This document shows, in pieces, positions 26,206 to 33,180 of a stretch of 63,000 bases of DNA. Source of the stretch: Lachnospiraceae bacterium UBA3273 (GTDB taxonomy: Bacteria > Bacillota > Clostridia > Lachnospirales > Lachnospiraceae); assembly GCA_002362385.1 (NCBI GenBank), contig DEUB01000007.1, forward strand, positions 1 to 63,000. Reading direction: 5' to 3'. The notes under the pieces are model-generated. The model was not told the origin of the DNA. It ran no database searches and worked only from the letters and a program-made list of their open reading frames with translations. Both the position numbers and the translations under genes were made by a program. Position 1 is the stretch's first letter. The number at the start of each line of letters is the position of its first letter.

Positions 26206-26922
26206 TTAAAGCCTTACGTCGATATTTTTGAGGAGCGCTGCATCTTCTTCCTGTTTCTTTCCTGCATCCTCCCCATATAAATAATCGTCTTCTTCCTCTT
26301 CTTCGCCGCTGTTCTTTCCGGCCTCTTTTACCGCTTCTTTCATTTCATCGGCAGCCTTCGATACCGTCCCGATCTGCTTACTTACGGCGTTTTCCATCCT
26401 CTCCTCCAGATCTTTCAGAGCGCCTGTCTTCGCACTTGTATCAACGCCTCTCGATCCGTCAAGCTCGATCTCTGAAGAAAGAGTCCTCATCTTCGCCTGT
26501 AAATCCTTTGCCACATGTCCGTATACCCCGGACTGCTTTTTTGCGGAGTCGTCAGAGATCATAGCCTCCATCCCCTCCGGGGAAATACTTACGGAATCCT
26601 TTTCCCGGGTCTCATCCCGGCTTTCCTTTCCGCCTAACATATCTTCCATGGAATTTTCCTTAGGCTGCTGCTTTTCCTTTCGCACCTCAATCTCATGCTG
26701 TCTTAACTGCATATTCAAATCTGCGATCTGCTGGTTGTATTCCTGACGCTTCTTCATTTTTTCCTCAAGACTCATATCCTGATTCTGCGCCAGTTCCTGT
26801 ATTTTTTTCTGAACTTCGGAAATCTGCCGCTTGATATTTTTGCTGACAGCATCCTCTGCTCCTGTCAAGGGCGGCTGGCTGTCAGGAACTCCGCCTGCGC
26901 CCTGTACTCCTCCTATCCGCAT
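26206..26922 (-). CDS. FlxA-like coiled-coil protein
   Basis: 238 residues, very hydrophilic, rich in Glu, Lys and Gln. Residues about 25-85 form a strong coiled coil (KRQISEVQKKIQELAQ, KKRQEYNQQIADLNMQL), resembling the FlxA-like family. The C-terminal part is again helical, with an acidic EEEEEDD cluster. There is no signal peptide or membrane helix. ATG 26922 is chosen because AGG AGG-type bases (GGAGG) lie 7 bases upstream; the alternative start at 26937 would overlap that site. A promoter flanked by an inverted repeat lies just upstream. Function unknown; FlxA itself is a sigma-F-controlled protein of flagellated bacteria, but no flagellar gene is in the window. Confidence 0.8.
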   Translation of the reverse strand: MRIGGVQGAGGVPDSQPPLTGAEDAVSKNIKRQISEVQKKIQELAQNQDMSLEEKMKKRQEYNQQIADLNMQLRQHEIEVRKEKQQPKENSMEDMLGGKESRDETREKDSVSISPEGMEAMISDDSAKKQSGVYGHVAKDLQAKMRTLSSEIELDGSRGVDTSAKTGALKDLEERMENAVSKQIGTVSKAADEMKEAVKEAGKNSGEEEEEDDYLYGEDAGKKQEEDAALLKNIDVRL

Positions 26923-26958
26923 ACGATCCACCTCCATATGATTAAAATATAAACGCTA

Positions 26959-27039
26959 AAAGTACATAAATTAAGTATACCACAACTCCCCTCTGCCGCA
27001 ATGCCGTTGATTACATGGATCCGTCCTTTTATGTACTTT
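26959..27039. repeat. 12-bp inverted repeat enclosing the promoter of the FlxA-like gene
   Basis: AAAGTACATAAA at 26959-26970 and its exact reverse complement TTTATGTACTTT at 27028-27039 enclose 57 bases that contain the promoter at 26974-27001. The layout resembles invertible promoter segments. A weak long-range hairpin is the alternative. No recombinase gene is in the window. Confidence 0.55.
26974..27001 (-). promoter_or_regulatory. Probable promoter of the FlxA-like gene
   Basis: On the minus strand TTGCGG (26996-27001), a 16-base spacer and TATACT (26974-26979), about 50 bases before the start codon and inside the inverted repeat. Confidence 0.65.
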
Positions 27040-27062
27040 ACGCCTATCCATACTTCCCTTTT

Positions 27063-27788
27063 CTACGCCTGCCCTTTTAAATCCGAATGCGACCTTTCCT
27101 TTCCCTTGGTCAGGGCTTCCATGCCATCTTTTGAAAACTCTACGATAATGTTCTCTCCATATCGGAAGTCTTCGCCCCTGACGCCTTGTTCCGTTCCCTT
27201 TTTATTTCCGTCTGCCCTTTTTTCCTCCAGCTTTTTGACCATAGCTTTCTTTTGCTCTTTTCTTGCCTTGACTGCCTTTTCCCTGGTTTTTTCAATGAAC
27301 TCTTCTGATTTTTCCTGAGTTTCCTTCCGGATCTTTTTATTTAACTTGTCATCCCGGCGCGTATAGGCAAAATGGGTAAAGTTTCCGTTTTCATCAACAT
27401 ACCAGTGGCTGGTCCTTTCCACAACGCCGCCCAATGCGTTATAATAGGCGTCTCCGGTCTTTTCCGCCCGCTCAATATCCTTTAAGGTCTGGGTGTACTT
27501 TTTCGCCGCCTCCGGGTCATTCTGCATTTTCTCCAAAAGCTTCGGATTTACGGTAATAACGCCTGCCCGCTTATCTTTTTTCATGCTCAGTGCAAAGCCT
27601 GTTTCCAGTTTTACATAAGGGACCTGTTTCTGTATAGACTTCAGATATTCCCCATTGCTGACCTTTCCCGTTTCTTCGGTCCGCCTTAGTTCCCTGTTCT
27701 CTTCCTGCTTTACCGCTTCTTTTTTGGACGACGCATATGCGCTTTCATATATGCCGCCATATGCATTCCTGATCTCTGCAACCGCCAT
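27063..27788 (-). CDS. DUF6033-like protein of unknown function
   Basis: 241 residues, no signal peptide or membrane segment. The N-terminal half is mixed (VPYVKLETGFALSM, AGVITVNPKLLEKM, YYNALGGVVERTSHWYVDE), and residues about 160-205 are a highly charged Lys/Glu helix. I place it near DUF6033 from general resemblance only. The frame is open to 27917; ATG 27788 has AAGGAGG 6 bases upstream and is chosen. It lies between the FlxA-like gene and two orphan genes of the same orientation. Confidence 0.72.
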   Translation of the reverse strand: MAVAEIRNAYGGIYESAYASSKKEAVKQEENRELRRTEETGKVSNGEYLKSIQKQVPYVKLETGFALSMKKDKRAGVITVNPKLLEKMQNDPEAAKKYTQTLKDIERAEKTGDAYYNALGGVVERTSHWYVDENGNFTHFAYTRRDDKLNKKIRKETQEKSEEFIEKTREKAVKARKEQKKAMVKKLEEKRADGNKKGTEQGVRGEDFRYGENIIVEFSKDGMEALTKGKERSHSDLKGQA

Positions 27789-28003
27789 ATCTTTCCTCCT
27801 TGAAAAATTAATTTGAAATCCTTTTCTTTGTAAACATCCGAAGATATTTTTTGTTACAGGCAAATCCATGCCTTCTGTATCATATATCGGATTACATTTG
27901 TAAATAATTAACGCCATAACACAAAAAAGTTTAGAAATTTGCCCGCCGTTCTGTATTCTCTTTGACTATTTTCCCGTCAGGATCATGCTAGAACTTTTTG
28001 TAT

Positions 28004-28837
28004 TTATGCCATTCCATACCAATTTCCGTTCTTTAAAAGTTCTGCCATTTTCTCTTCATATCTCTTCATTGCTGCCTGCTGAATAGAATCAGGTACAACA
28101 TAATCGTTACCAACTTCCCTTATTTTTCCGTTTATCAGTTCACAATGTGTCCCGTTTATTACAAATTCTCTGCTTGTATCTACTCCCTGAGACGAAAGAA
28201 ATTCTAAAATATAATCTTTGTATTCATCCGTTGTACTTGAAAGCCACTGCTGATCTGCAAAATGTAATAAAGAAACCAAACCACCTGCCATCATATTTGT
28301 CCTATGGTCATCTGCCAGGCTTCCCGTTCCATAGCCCTCTCCCATAACACCGTCTCCCAGCACAGTCATGCTATACCCATTTCCCAAATCAAATTTACTT
28401 CCAATTCCAATCGTAATACTGTTCGTTTGCGGATCATACGGTTTTGAGTTCATAGTTCTAAACGGCTGCTGTATTGTTCCAAACGTACTAATCTCAGATG
28501 GGAGATATGACATACCCGTATATGCTGTAAATGCTTTCTGCCCATTCACATAAAAAGAAGTTTTGGTTGCACTTTCTATATCTGCTGTAACTTCAACTTC
28601 ATTATTGCCAGCAAAGGGATTTTGGCCGGTCATTCCAGTTCCATATACATAAAGCATTCTTTCAAACTGATATCTTGTATGAGCGTCAAAATGATTCAGT
28701 GTTTCCGTGTCCTCTCCCTTCACATCCCCATTATAAAAATCAACGAACTCATTTTTGCTGCCATCTTTTGTAGACAACTTATCTGTCCTTGCATTATAAA
28801 TGAAATTATATGTACTTCCTATTCCCGTTATATTCAT
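28004..28837 (-). CDS. Orphan protein with MNITGIG N-terminus
   Basis: 277 residues that I do not recognise. No signal peptide or membrane helix; the body is Gly/Tyr/Asn/Thr-rich and looks mostly beta (SITIGIGSKFDLGNGYSMTV near 140-160) with a helical C-terminus. The N-terminal MNITGIG resembles MSISEIG of the neighbouring 203-residue protein, followed in both by Tyr/Asp-rich sequence and a FxDFYNG- or AFYSGL-type helix start near residue 30. Codon use is more AT-rich than in the nucleotide genes. Possibly exported without a classical signal. Confidence 0.75.
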   Translation of the reverse strand: MNITGIGSTYNFIYNARTDKLSTKDGSKNEFVDFYNGDVKGEDTETLNHFDAHTRYQFERMLYVYGTGMTGQNPFAGNNEVEVTADIESATKTSFYVNGQKAFTAYTGMSYLPSEISTFGTIQQPFRTMNSKPYDPQTNSITIGIGSKFDLGNGYSMTVLGDGVMGEGYGTGSLADDHRTNMMAGGLVSLLHFADQQWLSSTTDEYKDYILEFLSSQGVDTSREFVINGTHCELINGKIREVGNDYVVPDSIQQAAMKRYEEKMAELLKNGNWYGMA

Positions 28838-28935
28838 TTTTATAATCCTCCATTGTCATCCATTATTTTAATAGCGATTCCTCTGTCATTCAGAACCACC
28901 TCTGCTCTCTCATTATGAGTCCAAGTATTTCTTTT

Positions 28936-29547
28936 CTAATTACCAAATTTTCGGCTCCACGCCTCAAATGAATCTGCCAGACTGTCTGCATTCAAATACT
29001 GCTGATAGGTCTGCGTACACCCTAAATATATCTGTGCCATTTGCTTTAAAACAGATACCCAGTCAAACTTTGCTGATATATTGCCAGGATTCCGTAAATC
29101 AGGACACATACCATTACAGGCCGCATTATCCGCATAGGTTTTCATTTTGCTATAAGAACCGAAACTTCCTCCATCAGTCAGTCCTTTGTCGTCCATGTAA
29201 CAAGACAAAGCAAACATTTCAATCTGTGAAGCATTTTTAGGATTCACTTCATTTACATGAACATCATAATAACGATATTCTCCACCATAGTTAGAAGTAA
29301 TCCTAATTACCGGATCTTCTGCTGTTGATTTCTCTGAATATTGTGCTTTCATACCATAAGACATCATATCGCTGTATGGAAGCATCGTTAAACCCAAAAT
29401 ATCCCCTGTTCCTTTTCCGTCTGCTTTCTCAACTGCTGAAGATAATCCGCTGTAAAAAGCATCCGTTTTTGCATCCCCTGTTGCCTTATAGTCTGCATAA
29501 TCTGATCTGACATCTGATGGCCACACTCCAATTTCACTAATACTCAT
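28936..29547 (-). CDS. Orphan protein with MSISEIG N-terminus, first gene after the LytTR operator
   Basis: 203 residues, not recognised. No signal peptide or membrane helix. It starts MSISEIGVWPSD, has a Tyr/Asp/Lys-rich early part (YADYKATGDAKTDAFYSGL), a central region ITSNYGGEYRYYDVHVNEV near 105, and three cysteines in a stretch around 135-155 (ALSCYMDD, AACNGMC). The frame is open to 29607, but ATG 29547 has AAGGAGG 10 bases upstream and gives the shared N-terminal motif. A pair of 19-bp direct repeats lies 100-140 bases upstream, so it is probably a target of the adjacent AgrA-like regulator. Confidence 0.76.
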   Translation of the reverse strand: MSISEIGVWPSDVRSDYADYKATGDAKTDAFYSGLSSAVEKADGKGTGDILGLTMLPYSDMMSYGMKAQYSEKSTAEDPVIRITSNYGGEYRYYDVHVNEVNPKNASQIEMFALSCYMDDKGLTDGGSFGSYSKMKTYADNAACNGMCPDLRNPGNISAKFDWVSVLKQMAQIYLGCTQTYQQYLNADSLADSFEAWSRKFGN

Positions 29548-29647
29548 CTTTGTATTCCTCCTTGATAATTGATAAACTTTTTCTTTTTTGAAAATATTTC
29601 TTTTCACAAAATTTATCGACAGATACGATTCATTTTGCTACCCGGAC

Positions 29648-29687
29648 TGCACCAAATGACTATAAATTGGCACGAGATGACCATAAA
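29648..29687 (-). promoter_or_regulatory. Direct-repeat operator upstream of the 203-residue orphan gene
   Basis: Two 19-base copies, TGCACCAAATGACTATAAA (29648-29666) and GGCACGAGATGACCATAAA (29669-29687), 21 bases apart, given as plus strand. They match the pair at 31719-31757. A 21-base period is what dimeric LytTR regulators such as AgrA recognise. On the minus strand a TATCTG -10-like box begins about 22 bases after the operator. The pair lies just after the kinase stop codon. Confidence 0.72.
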
Positions 29688-29689
29688 GT

Positions 29690-30940
29690 TTATATCATTA
29701 CCACCGCCTGGAACTTTTCCTCATCGCAGGAAACAGCAAAATCTCCGCCGTATTTATCCGCCACTGCCTTTACATTCATAAGACCGGTCCCTTCTGTGAC
29801 CCGCACTTTTTCCACCACAGGATTCCTTACTGAGAAGATCAGTCTCCTATCCTCCTGTACCAGCTTGACATGAATGACGGCTTTCCTTCCCTGCTGCACC
29901 ACCTTCACACACTCCTGTATGGCGTTATCCAGCAGATTGGAGAGCAGAATCACTGTTTCTTCTTCGTCCAGCTGCAGACCTTCCATATCGCTTACCCGGA
30001 ATGTCATAGACACACCTTGCTCTCTTGCAGCATGGAACTTCTGGTTTAAAACCGCATCCGCCACCGGGTGGTTAGTGTTGACCGCCGCCATCTCCACTGA
30101 TATGCTCTCCGTCAGCCGCTCCGCAAGTGCCGTCGCTGCCTGTGTGTTGCCTTTTTTCAGCAGCGCCTGCATTGTCCTTATCTGGTTCTTATAGTCATGC
30201 ATCTTCCTGCCCTGCCGCACATAGACCGCCTGCATATCCCGGTAATGGGCAAGCTGGCTCTCCTTCTTCTTGTCTGCCAGTATACCCTTCCGCAGCAGTT
30301 CTTCTTTTTCAAGAATACCTTGCATCAACTCGATAACAAAAATATTTATAAATATCAATCCCGCTGATATAAAGAGATATGTCGTCTGTACCTTTTTCTC
30401 GCCGCTGTAACAAAAATACATGAGCAGCATGGATATTACCGTAAGAAGCGGTATCATGCAAAATTTCTGCCATTCCCGGCGGGAAAGTTCATTATAATTG
30501 TTCTTACCTTTCCAAATTCTCCGCAATATATGCAATAAAAAAATCCAGACCATTTGCATCGGAAACAGCAAAAAATTATGCTCTATAGCATACAATTCTT
30601 TCCTTGAATTCAATAAATTCTCGACAAGCAATGTAAAAAGGTCTGCCAGAAACAGTAACGCATAATTCAGTACGGAGAAAAAAATGTGCTGTTTGCACTC
30701 GCCCTCATAAAATACTGTGCAGAATGCCATAAAAATGAAAACTACCAGCAGCACTTTCGTCCACATCGGAATAAATTCGCTTCCAAAATGCGCAGCTGCA
30801 AAGTCAAAAATGTACAGAACAACATATCTGTATTTCCCCAATGGTTCTGTCTTTTTTCTTTTCATAAAGGTGTCAAAAAAATATATACTCCCCCATGTCT
30901 CTATTGCTATAATAAAGAATGAAAGTACCCACATTTCCAT
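29690..30940 (-). CDS. AgrC-like sensor histidine kinase (GHKL type)
   Basis: 416 residues. The N-terminal 205 residues hold six or seven membrane helices, as in peptide-sensing AgrC kinases. A coiled linker leads to the phosphoacceptor motif HDYKNQI near residue 249. The GHKL ATPase follows, with N-box NLLDNAIQE near 338 and G-box GTGLMNVKAVADKYGG near 388. It should autophosphorylate on the His in response to an extracellular signal and pass phosphate to the LytTR regulator, whose gene ends 2 bases upstream. No agrB or agrD peptide gene is visible in the window, so the signal is unknown. Confidence 0.93.
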   Translation of the reverse strand: MEMWVLSFFIIAIETWGSIYFFDTFMKRKKTEPLGKYRYVVLYIFDFAAAHFGSEFIPMWTKVLLVVFIFMAFCTVFYEGECKQHIFFSVLNYALLFLADLFTLLVENLLNSRKELYAIEHNFLLFPMQMVWIFLLHILRRIWKGKNNYNELSRREWQKFCMIPLLTVISMLLMYFCYSGEKKVQTTYLFISAGLIFINIFVIELMQGILEKEELLRKGILADKKKESQLAHYRDMQAVYVRQGRKMHDYKNQIRTMQALLKKGNTQAATALAERLTESISVEMAAVNTNHPVADAVLNQKFHAAREQGVSMTFRVSDMEGLQLDEEETVILLSNLLDNAIQECVKVVQQGRKAVIHVKLVQEDRRLIFSVRNPVVEKVRVTEGTGLMNVKAVADKYGGDFAVSCDEEKFQAVVMI

Positions 30941-30942
30941 AA

Positions 30943-31638
30943 TTATTCCGTCCCTTTAAACAGCATATACTGCCGCTTCACTTCCGGATACCTTGACTTC
31001 GGCACGGATATTTTCTTCCCGGTAGTCAGAATCATGACATAGCTGCTGATCTTCTCGATATACCTCATGTTAATCAGGAAACTTTGGTGTATCCGCACAA
31101 AATCCATCCCCTTCAAATCCTCTTCCAACTCATCCATCTTCTTGTAGATGCTGTACATCCGCCCAACCGTATAGAAAACATTCTTATGCCTGCTCGTCTC
31201 GATATAGATGAGGTCATCCACCTTAAGACGCACGTCCCCCTCCACGAAACTAAACTCCACCACCTGCTCCTCCTGTCGGATTTCCCGCAGAATATCATCC
31301 ACACACTCCGGCAGCGTCTGCTCCAGGTCATCCTTTAATAGGAACCGGCTGGCTTTAACCTTGTACCCATCCAGCGCATAGTTCACATAGGCAGTGACCA
31401 GCACAATATGTACCTTCGGACATTCCGCCTTTATCCTCCCCGCCGCCTCCAGTCCATCCATGCCCTCCATGTTGATGTCAAGAAACACAATGACACATTC
31501 CCGTACATACCCCATATCCGCATAAAGTTCCTTCCCAGAACCATATTCTTTTATTTCAAAATCATAGCTGCAAGCTTTCAGCAGCGCCCGCAATGCGCCT
31601 CTGTCCTCCCTGCTGTCATCACAGACCGCTATCTTCAT
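30943..31638 (-). CDS. AgrA-like LytTR response regulator
   Basis: 231 residues. The receiver domain (1-120) has the acidic pair in VCDDSRED, a phosphoacceptor Asp53-54 in VFLDINMEGMDG, Thr in LVTAY and Lys in FLLKDD. The LytTR domain (about 130-228) has LIYIETSRHKNVFYT, FVRIHQSFLINMRYI and SVPKSRYPEVKRQY. It binds direct-repeat DNA sites in this family. It is the first gene of the regulator-kinase operon, with a matching operator about 80-120 bases upstream, which suggests self-activation. Confidence 0.94.
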   Translation of the reverse strand: MKIAVCDDSREDRGALRALLKACSYDFEIKEYGSGKELYADMGYVRECVIVFLDINMEGMDGLEAAGRIKAECPKVHIVLVTAYVNYALDGYKVKASRFLLKDDLEQTLPECVDDILREIRQEEQVVEFSFVEGDVRLKVDDLIYIETSRHKNVFYTVGRMYSIYKKMDELEEDLKGMDFVRIHQSFLINMRYIEKISSYVMILTTGKKISVPKSRYPEVKRQYMLFKGTE

Positions 31639-31718
31639 CCGTTTTTCCTCACTTTTCCATCATAAATTATTTCCATCATAAATTATATCGGATTATAGAT
31701 TATCCCATCAAACGCCAT

Positions 31719-31757
31719 TGCACAAAACTCCCATAAATTGCATGAAACGACTATAAT
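31719..31757 (-). promoter_or_regulatory. Direct-repeat operator upstream of the AgrA-like gene
   Basis: Two 19-base copies, TGCACAAAACTCCCATAAA (31719-31737) and TGCATGAAACGACTATAAT (31739-31757), 20 bases apart, plus-strand reading. On the minus strand TATAAT (31692-31697) begins 22 bases after the operator, so the operator occupies the -35 area, as in AgrA-dependent promoters. Confidence 0.72.
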
Positions 31758-31780
31758 GGCATATTGATATATTCCCCATC

Positions 31781-31824
31781 AAAAAAACAACAAGCGGGGT
31801 TCATCAACCTCTGTGATGAACCCC
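31781..31824 (-). terminator. Terminator downstream of trmO
   Basis: Perfect 11-base stem GGGGTTCATCA/TGATGAACCCC (31796-31806 with 31814-31824), 7-base loop. On the minus strand a T run (31781-31787) starts 8 bases after the stem. It insulates the two-component operon from the genes to its right. Confidence 0.75.
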
Positions 31825-32045
31825 ACCAAACCTTAACCCCTTTGATTCATGGCAATAGAAACCCTGCTTTTATGCGGGATTTGGTATAAAATCATTTCAT
31901 CGAAAAGTTCCGCAGCATTTAACAGCCACGGGGAAATCTGCTACAATGAAAGCACCAAAAGAGGTACTGCCGATAGACGGCTAGTCCAAATTCAATGCAA
32001 CAAAAATAGTCGCCTTATTAGTTTTGCGGACTGTGGGGCAGCTAT
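31825..32045. other. Non-coding stretch, possible decayed sequence
   Basis: No credible gene. The plus strand has short open frames without ribosome binding sites. One, ending near 31883, reads PLIHGNRNPAFM, faintly like a transposase N-terminal linker, but too short to assign. Composition differs little from its surroundings. Confidence 0.4.
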
Positions 32046-32750
32046 TCAAGGACGGCGTGACGAAAGCTCTTCCACCTCCCGGACTCTTAAGCAGCTCCCC
32101 GACACTTTAAAACGTACATTAACACCCCCGTAGGAAATCCCCCAAAGGCGCTCTTCATCGTCAATATAGGCTGTCCTGGGATCCTGGCTCAATATTTCCA
32201 CAAGGCTTTCCCGATGTTTTTCCGGCACCTTTAATAAAAGCTCTTTCGGGAAAAACACTTCCAGCCGGTGTTCAAATACTTCTCCCGCAAAGCCTTCCGT
32301 CGCTTCCTCATAGCTGTCCGCATAGGGCAGATAGGGCTTAATATCATAGACGGGCGTCCCATCCAGCATATCCACCCCCGAAACCTTCAATACAGGACCC
32401 AGCTTTTCGTCCATTATGATTTCTTCCAGCTTTACCGCGGATATTCCGATGGGGTTGGGCCTGTAAGGCGATCTGGTAGCAAAAACCCCCATCCGCTTCT
32501 TTCCACCCAGTCTGGGCGGTTTTACGGTTGCCGTCCAGTTTTCCCTTTTCGCTCTGGAAAACCCCCACAAGATCCATATATGGGAATAGCCTTCCAGTCC
32601 CCGGAAAGCCTCTTCTCTGCGGTACTCCGGTTCAAAAACAACCGTCCCAAAAGCGCCTTTTATGAGCCCGCTCTGTCTTGGAATGCCAAACCTTTCCGGA
32701 AAATCCGTGCGGATCCGTCCGATCCTCTTTAATTCATCCATATCCTGCAC
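32046..32750 (-). CDS. trmO: tRNA (adenine(37)-N6)-methyltransferase TrmO
   Basis: TrmO methylates the threonylcarbamoyl-adenosine at position 37 of certain tRNAs using S-adenosylmethionine. 234 residues. The beta-barrel core of the TsaA/VirR-type fold is visible: LKRIGRIRTDFPERFGIPRQ near residue 6, LEGYSHIWILWGF near 52, and the conserved MGVFATRSPYRPNPIG near 86 with DMLDGTPVYDIKPYLPYAD near 123. The frame opens with GTG at 32750 (AGGAAC 5 bases upstream); ATG 32741 is a possible alternative. It lies downstream of the CarD-like gene. Confidence 0.93.
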   Translation of the reverse strand: MQDMDELKRIGRIRTDFPERFGIPRQSGLIKGAFGTVVFEPEYRREEAFRGLEGYSHIWILWGFSRAKRENWTATVKPPRLGGKKRMGVFATRSPYRPNPIGISAVKLEEIIMDEKLGPVLKVSGVDMLDGTPVYDIKPYLPYADSYEEATEGFAGEVFEHRLEVFFPKELLLKVPEKHRESLVEILSQDPRTAYIDDEERLWGISYGGVNVRFKVSGSCLRVREVEELSSRRP

Positions 32751-32769
32751 CCGTTCCTGTCTGATATTA

Positions 32770-32823
32770 CTTTTTTATTTGTTTCCACTTTTTTATTTGT
32801 TTCCGCTTTTTTATCTTCTGTCA
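32770..32823. repeat. 18-bp tandem repeat at the 3' end of the CarD-like gene
   Basis: CTTTTTTATTTGTTTCCA at 32770-32787 and CTTTTTTATTTGTTTCCG at 32788-32805 differ at one base; a third, partial copy (from 32806) overlaps the stop codon of the gene. On the minus strand each unit brings TAA in the same frame. Confidence 0.8.
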
Positions 32824-33152
32824 CTGTCTTTCTCTTTTTTCATGTCCGGTTTCTTCTTTTCATCCGCTATATTTTCCAGCACAAAACGGATTTCGTCCTT
32901 TCGCTTCTCATCCAGTTTTTCCATTTCCTCCGGTAAGATTTCTTCCGCTTCCTTCCGGGTCAAGAGAGGACGTAAGCTTACCTGATGATTTTCTACCGGA
33001 ATATAAGCCACCTTGCTCTTATCGAAGGCGGATCTTAACTGGTAATACCACACCGGCTCACTAAGGCGGTTATTCGGAGCAAGCTTTACAATATCCGCCA
33101 CTTTACATACCCCCATTGTTTCGCTGTATATGTATTCCTTTTTTTCAAACAT
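32811..33152 (-). CDS. CarD-like transcription factor
   Basis: 113 residues. The N-terminal 65 residues resemble the RNA-polymerase-interacting domain of CarD/TRCF: EYIYSETMGVCKVADIV, YYQLRSAFDKSKVAYIPVEN and LRPLLTRKEAEEIL. The C-terminus is a short charged helix, and the large DNA-binding domain of full CarD is missing. It may bind the polymerase beta subunit. ATG 33152 lies 8 bases after GAGGG; the ATG two codons earlier is too close to that site. It is encoded between the DUF1848 gene and trmO. Confidence 0.82.
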   Translation of the reverse strand: MFEKKEYIYSETMGVCKVADIVKLAPNNRLSEPVWYYQLRSAFDKSKVAYIPVENHQVSLRPLLTRKEAEEILPEEMEKLDEKRKDEIRFVLENIADEKKKPDMKKEKDSDRR

Positions 33153-33180
33153 TTCCATCCCTCTTTTTCTTTAAGTTCCC

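Noticed and set aside
31849..32133. 94-residue plus-strand frame opposite the end of trmO
   Set aside because: No ribosome binding site, no recognisable protein pattern, and it runs into trmO antisense.
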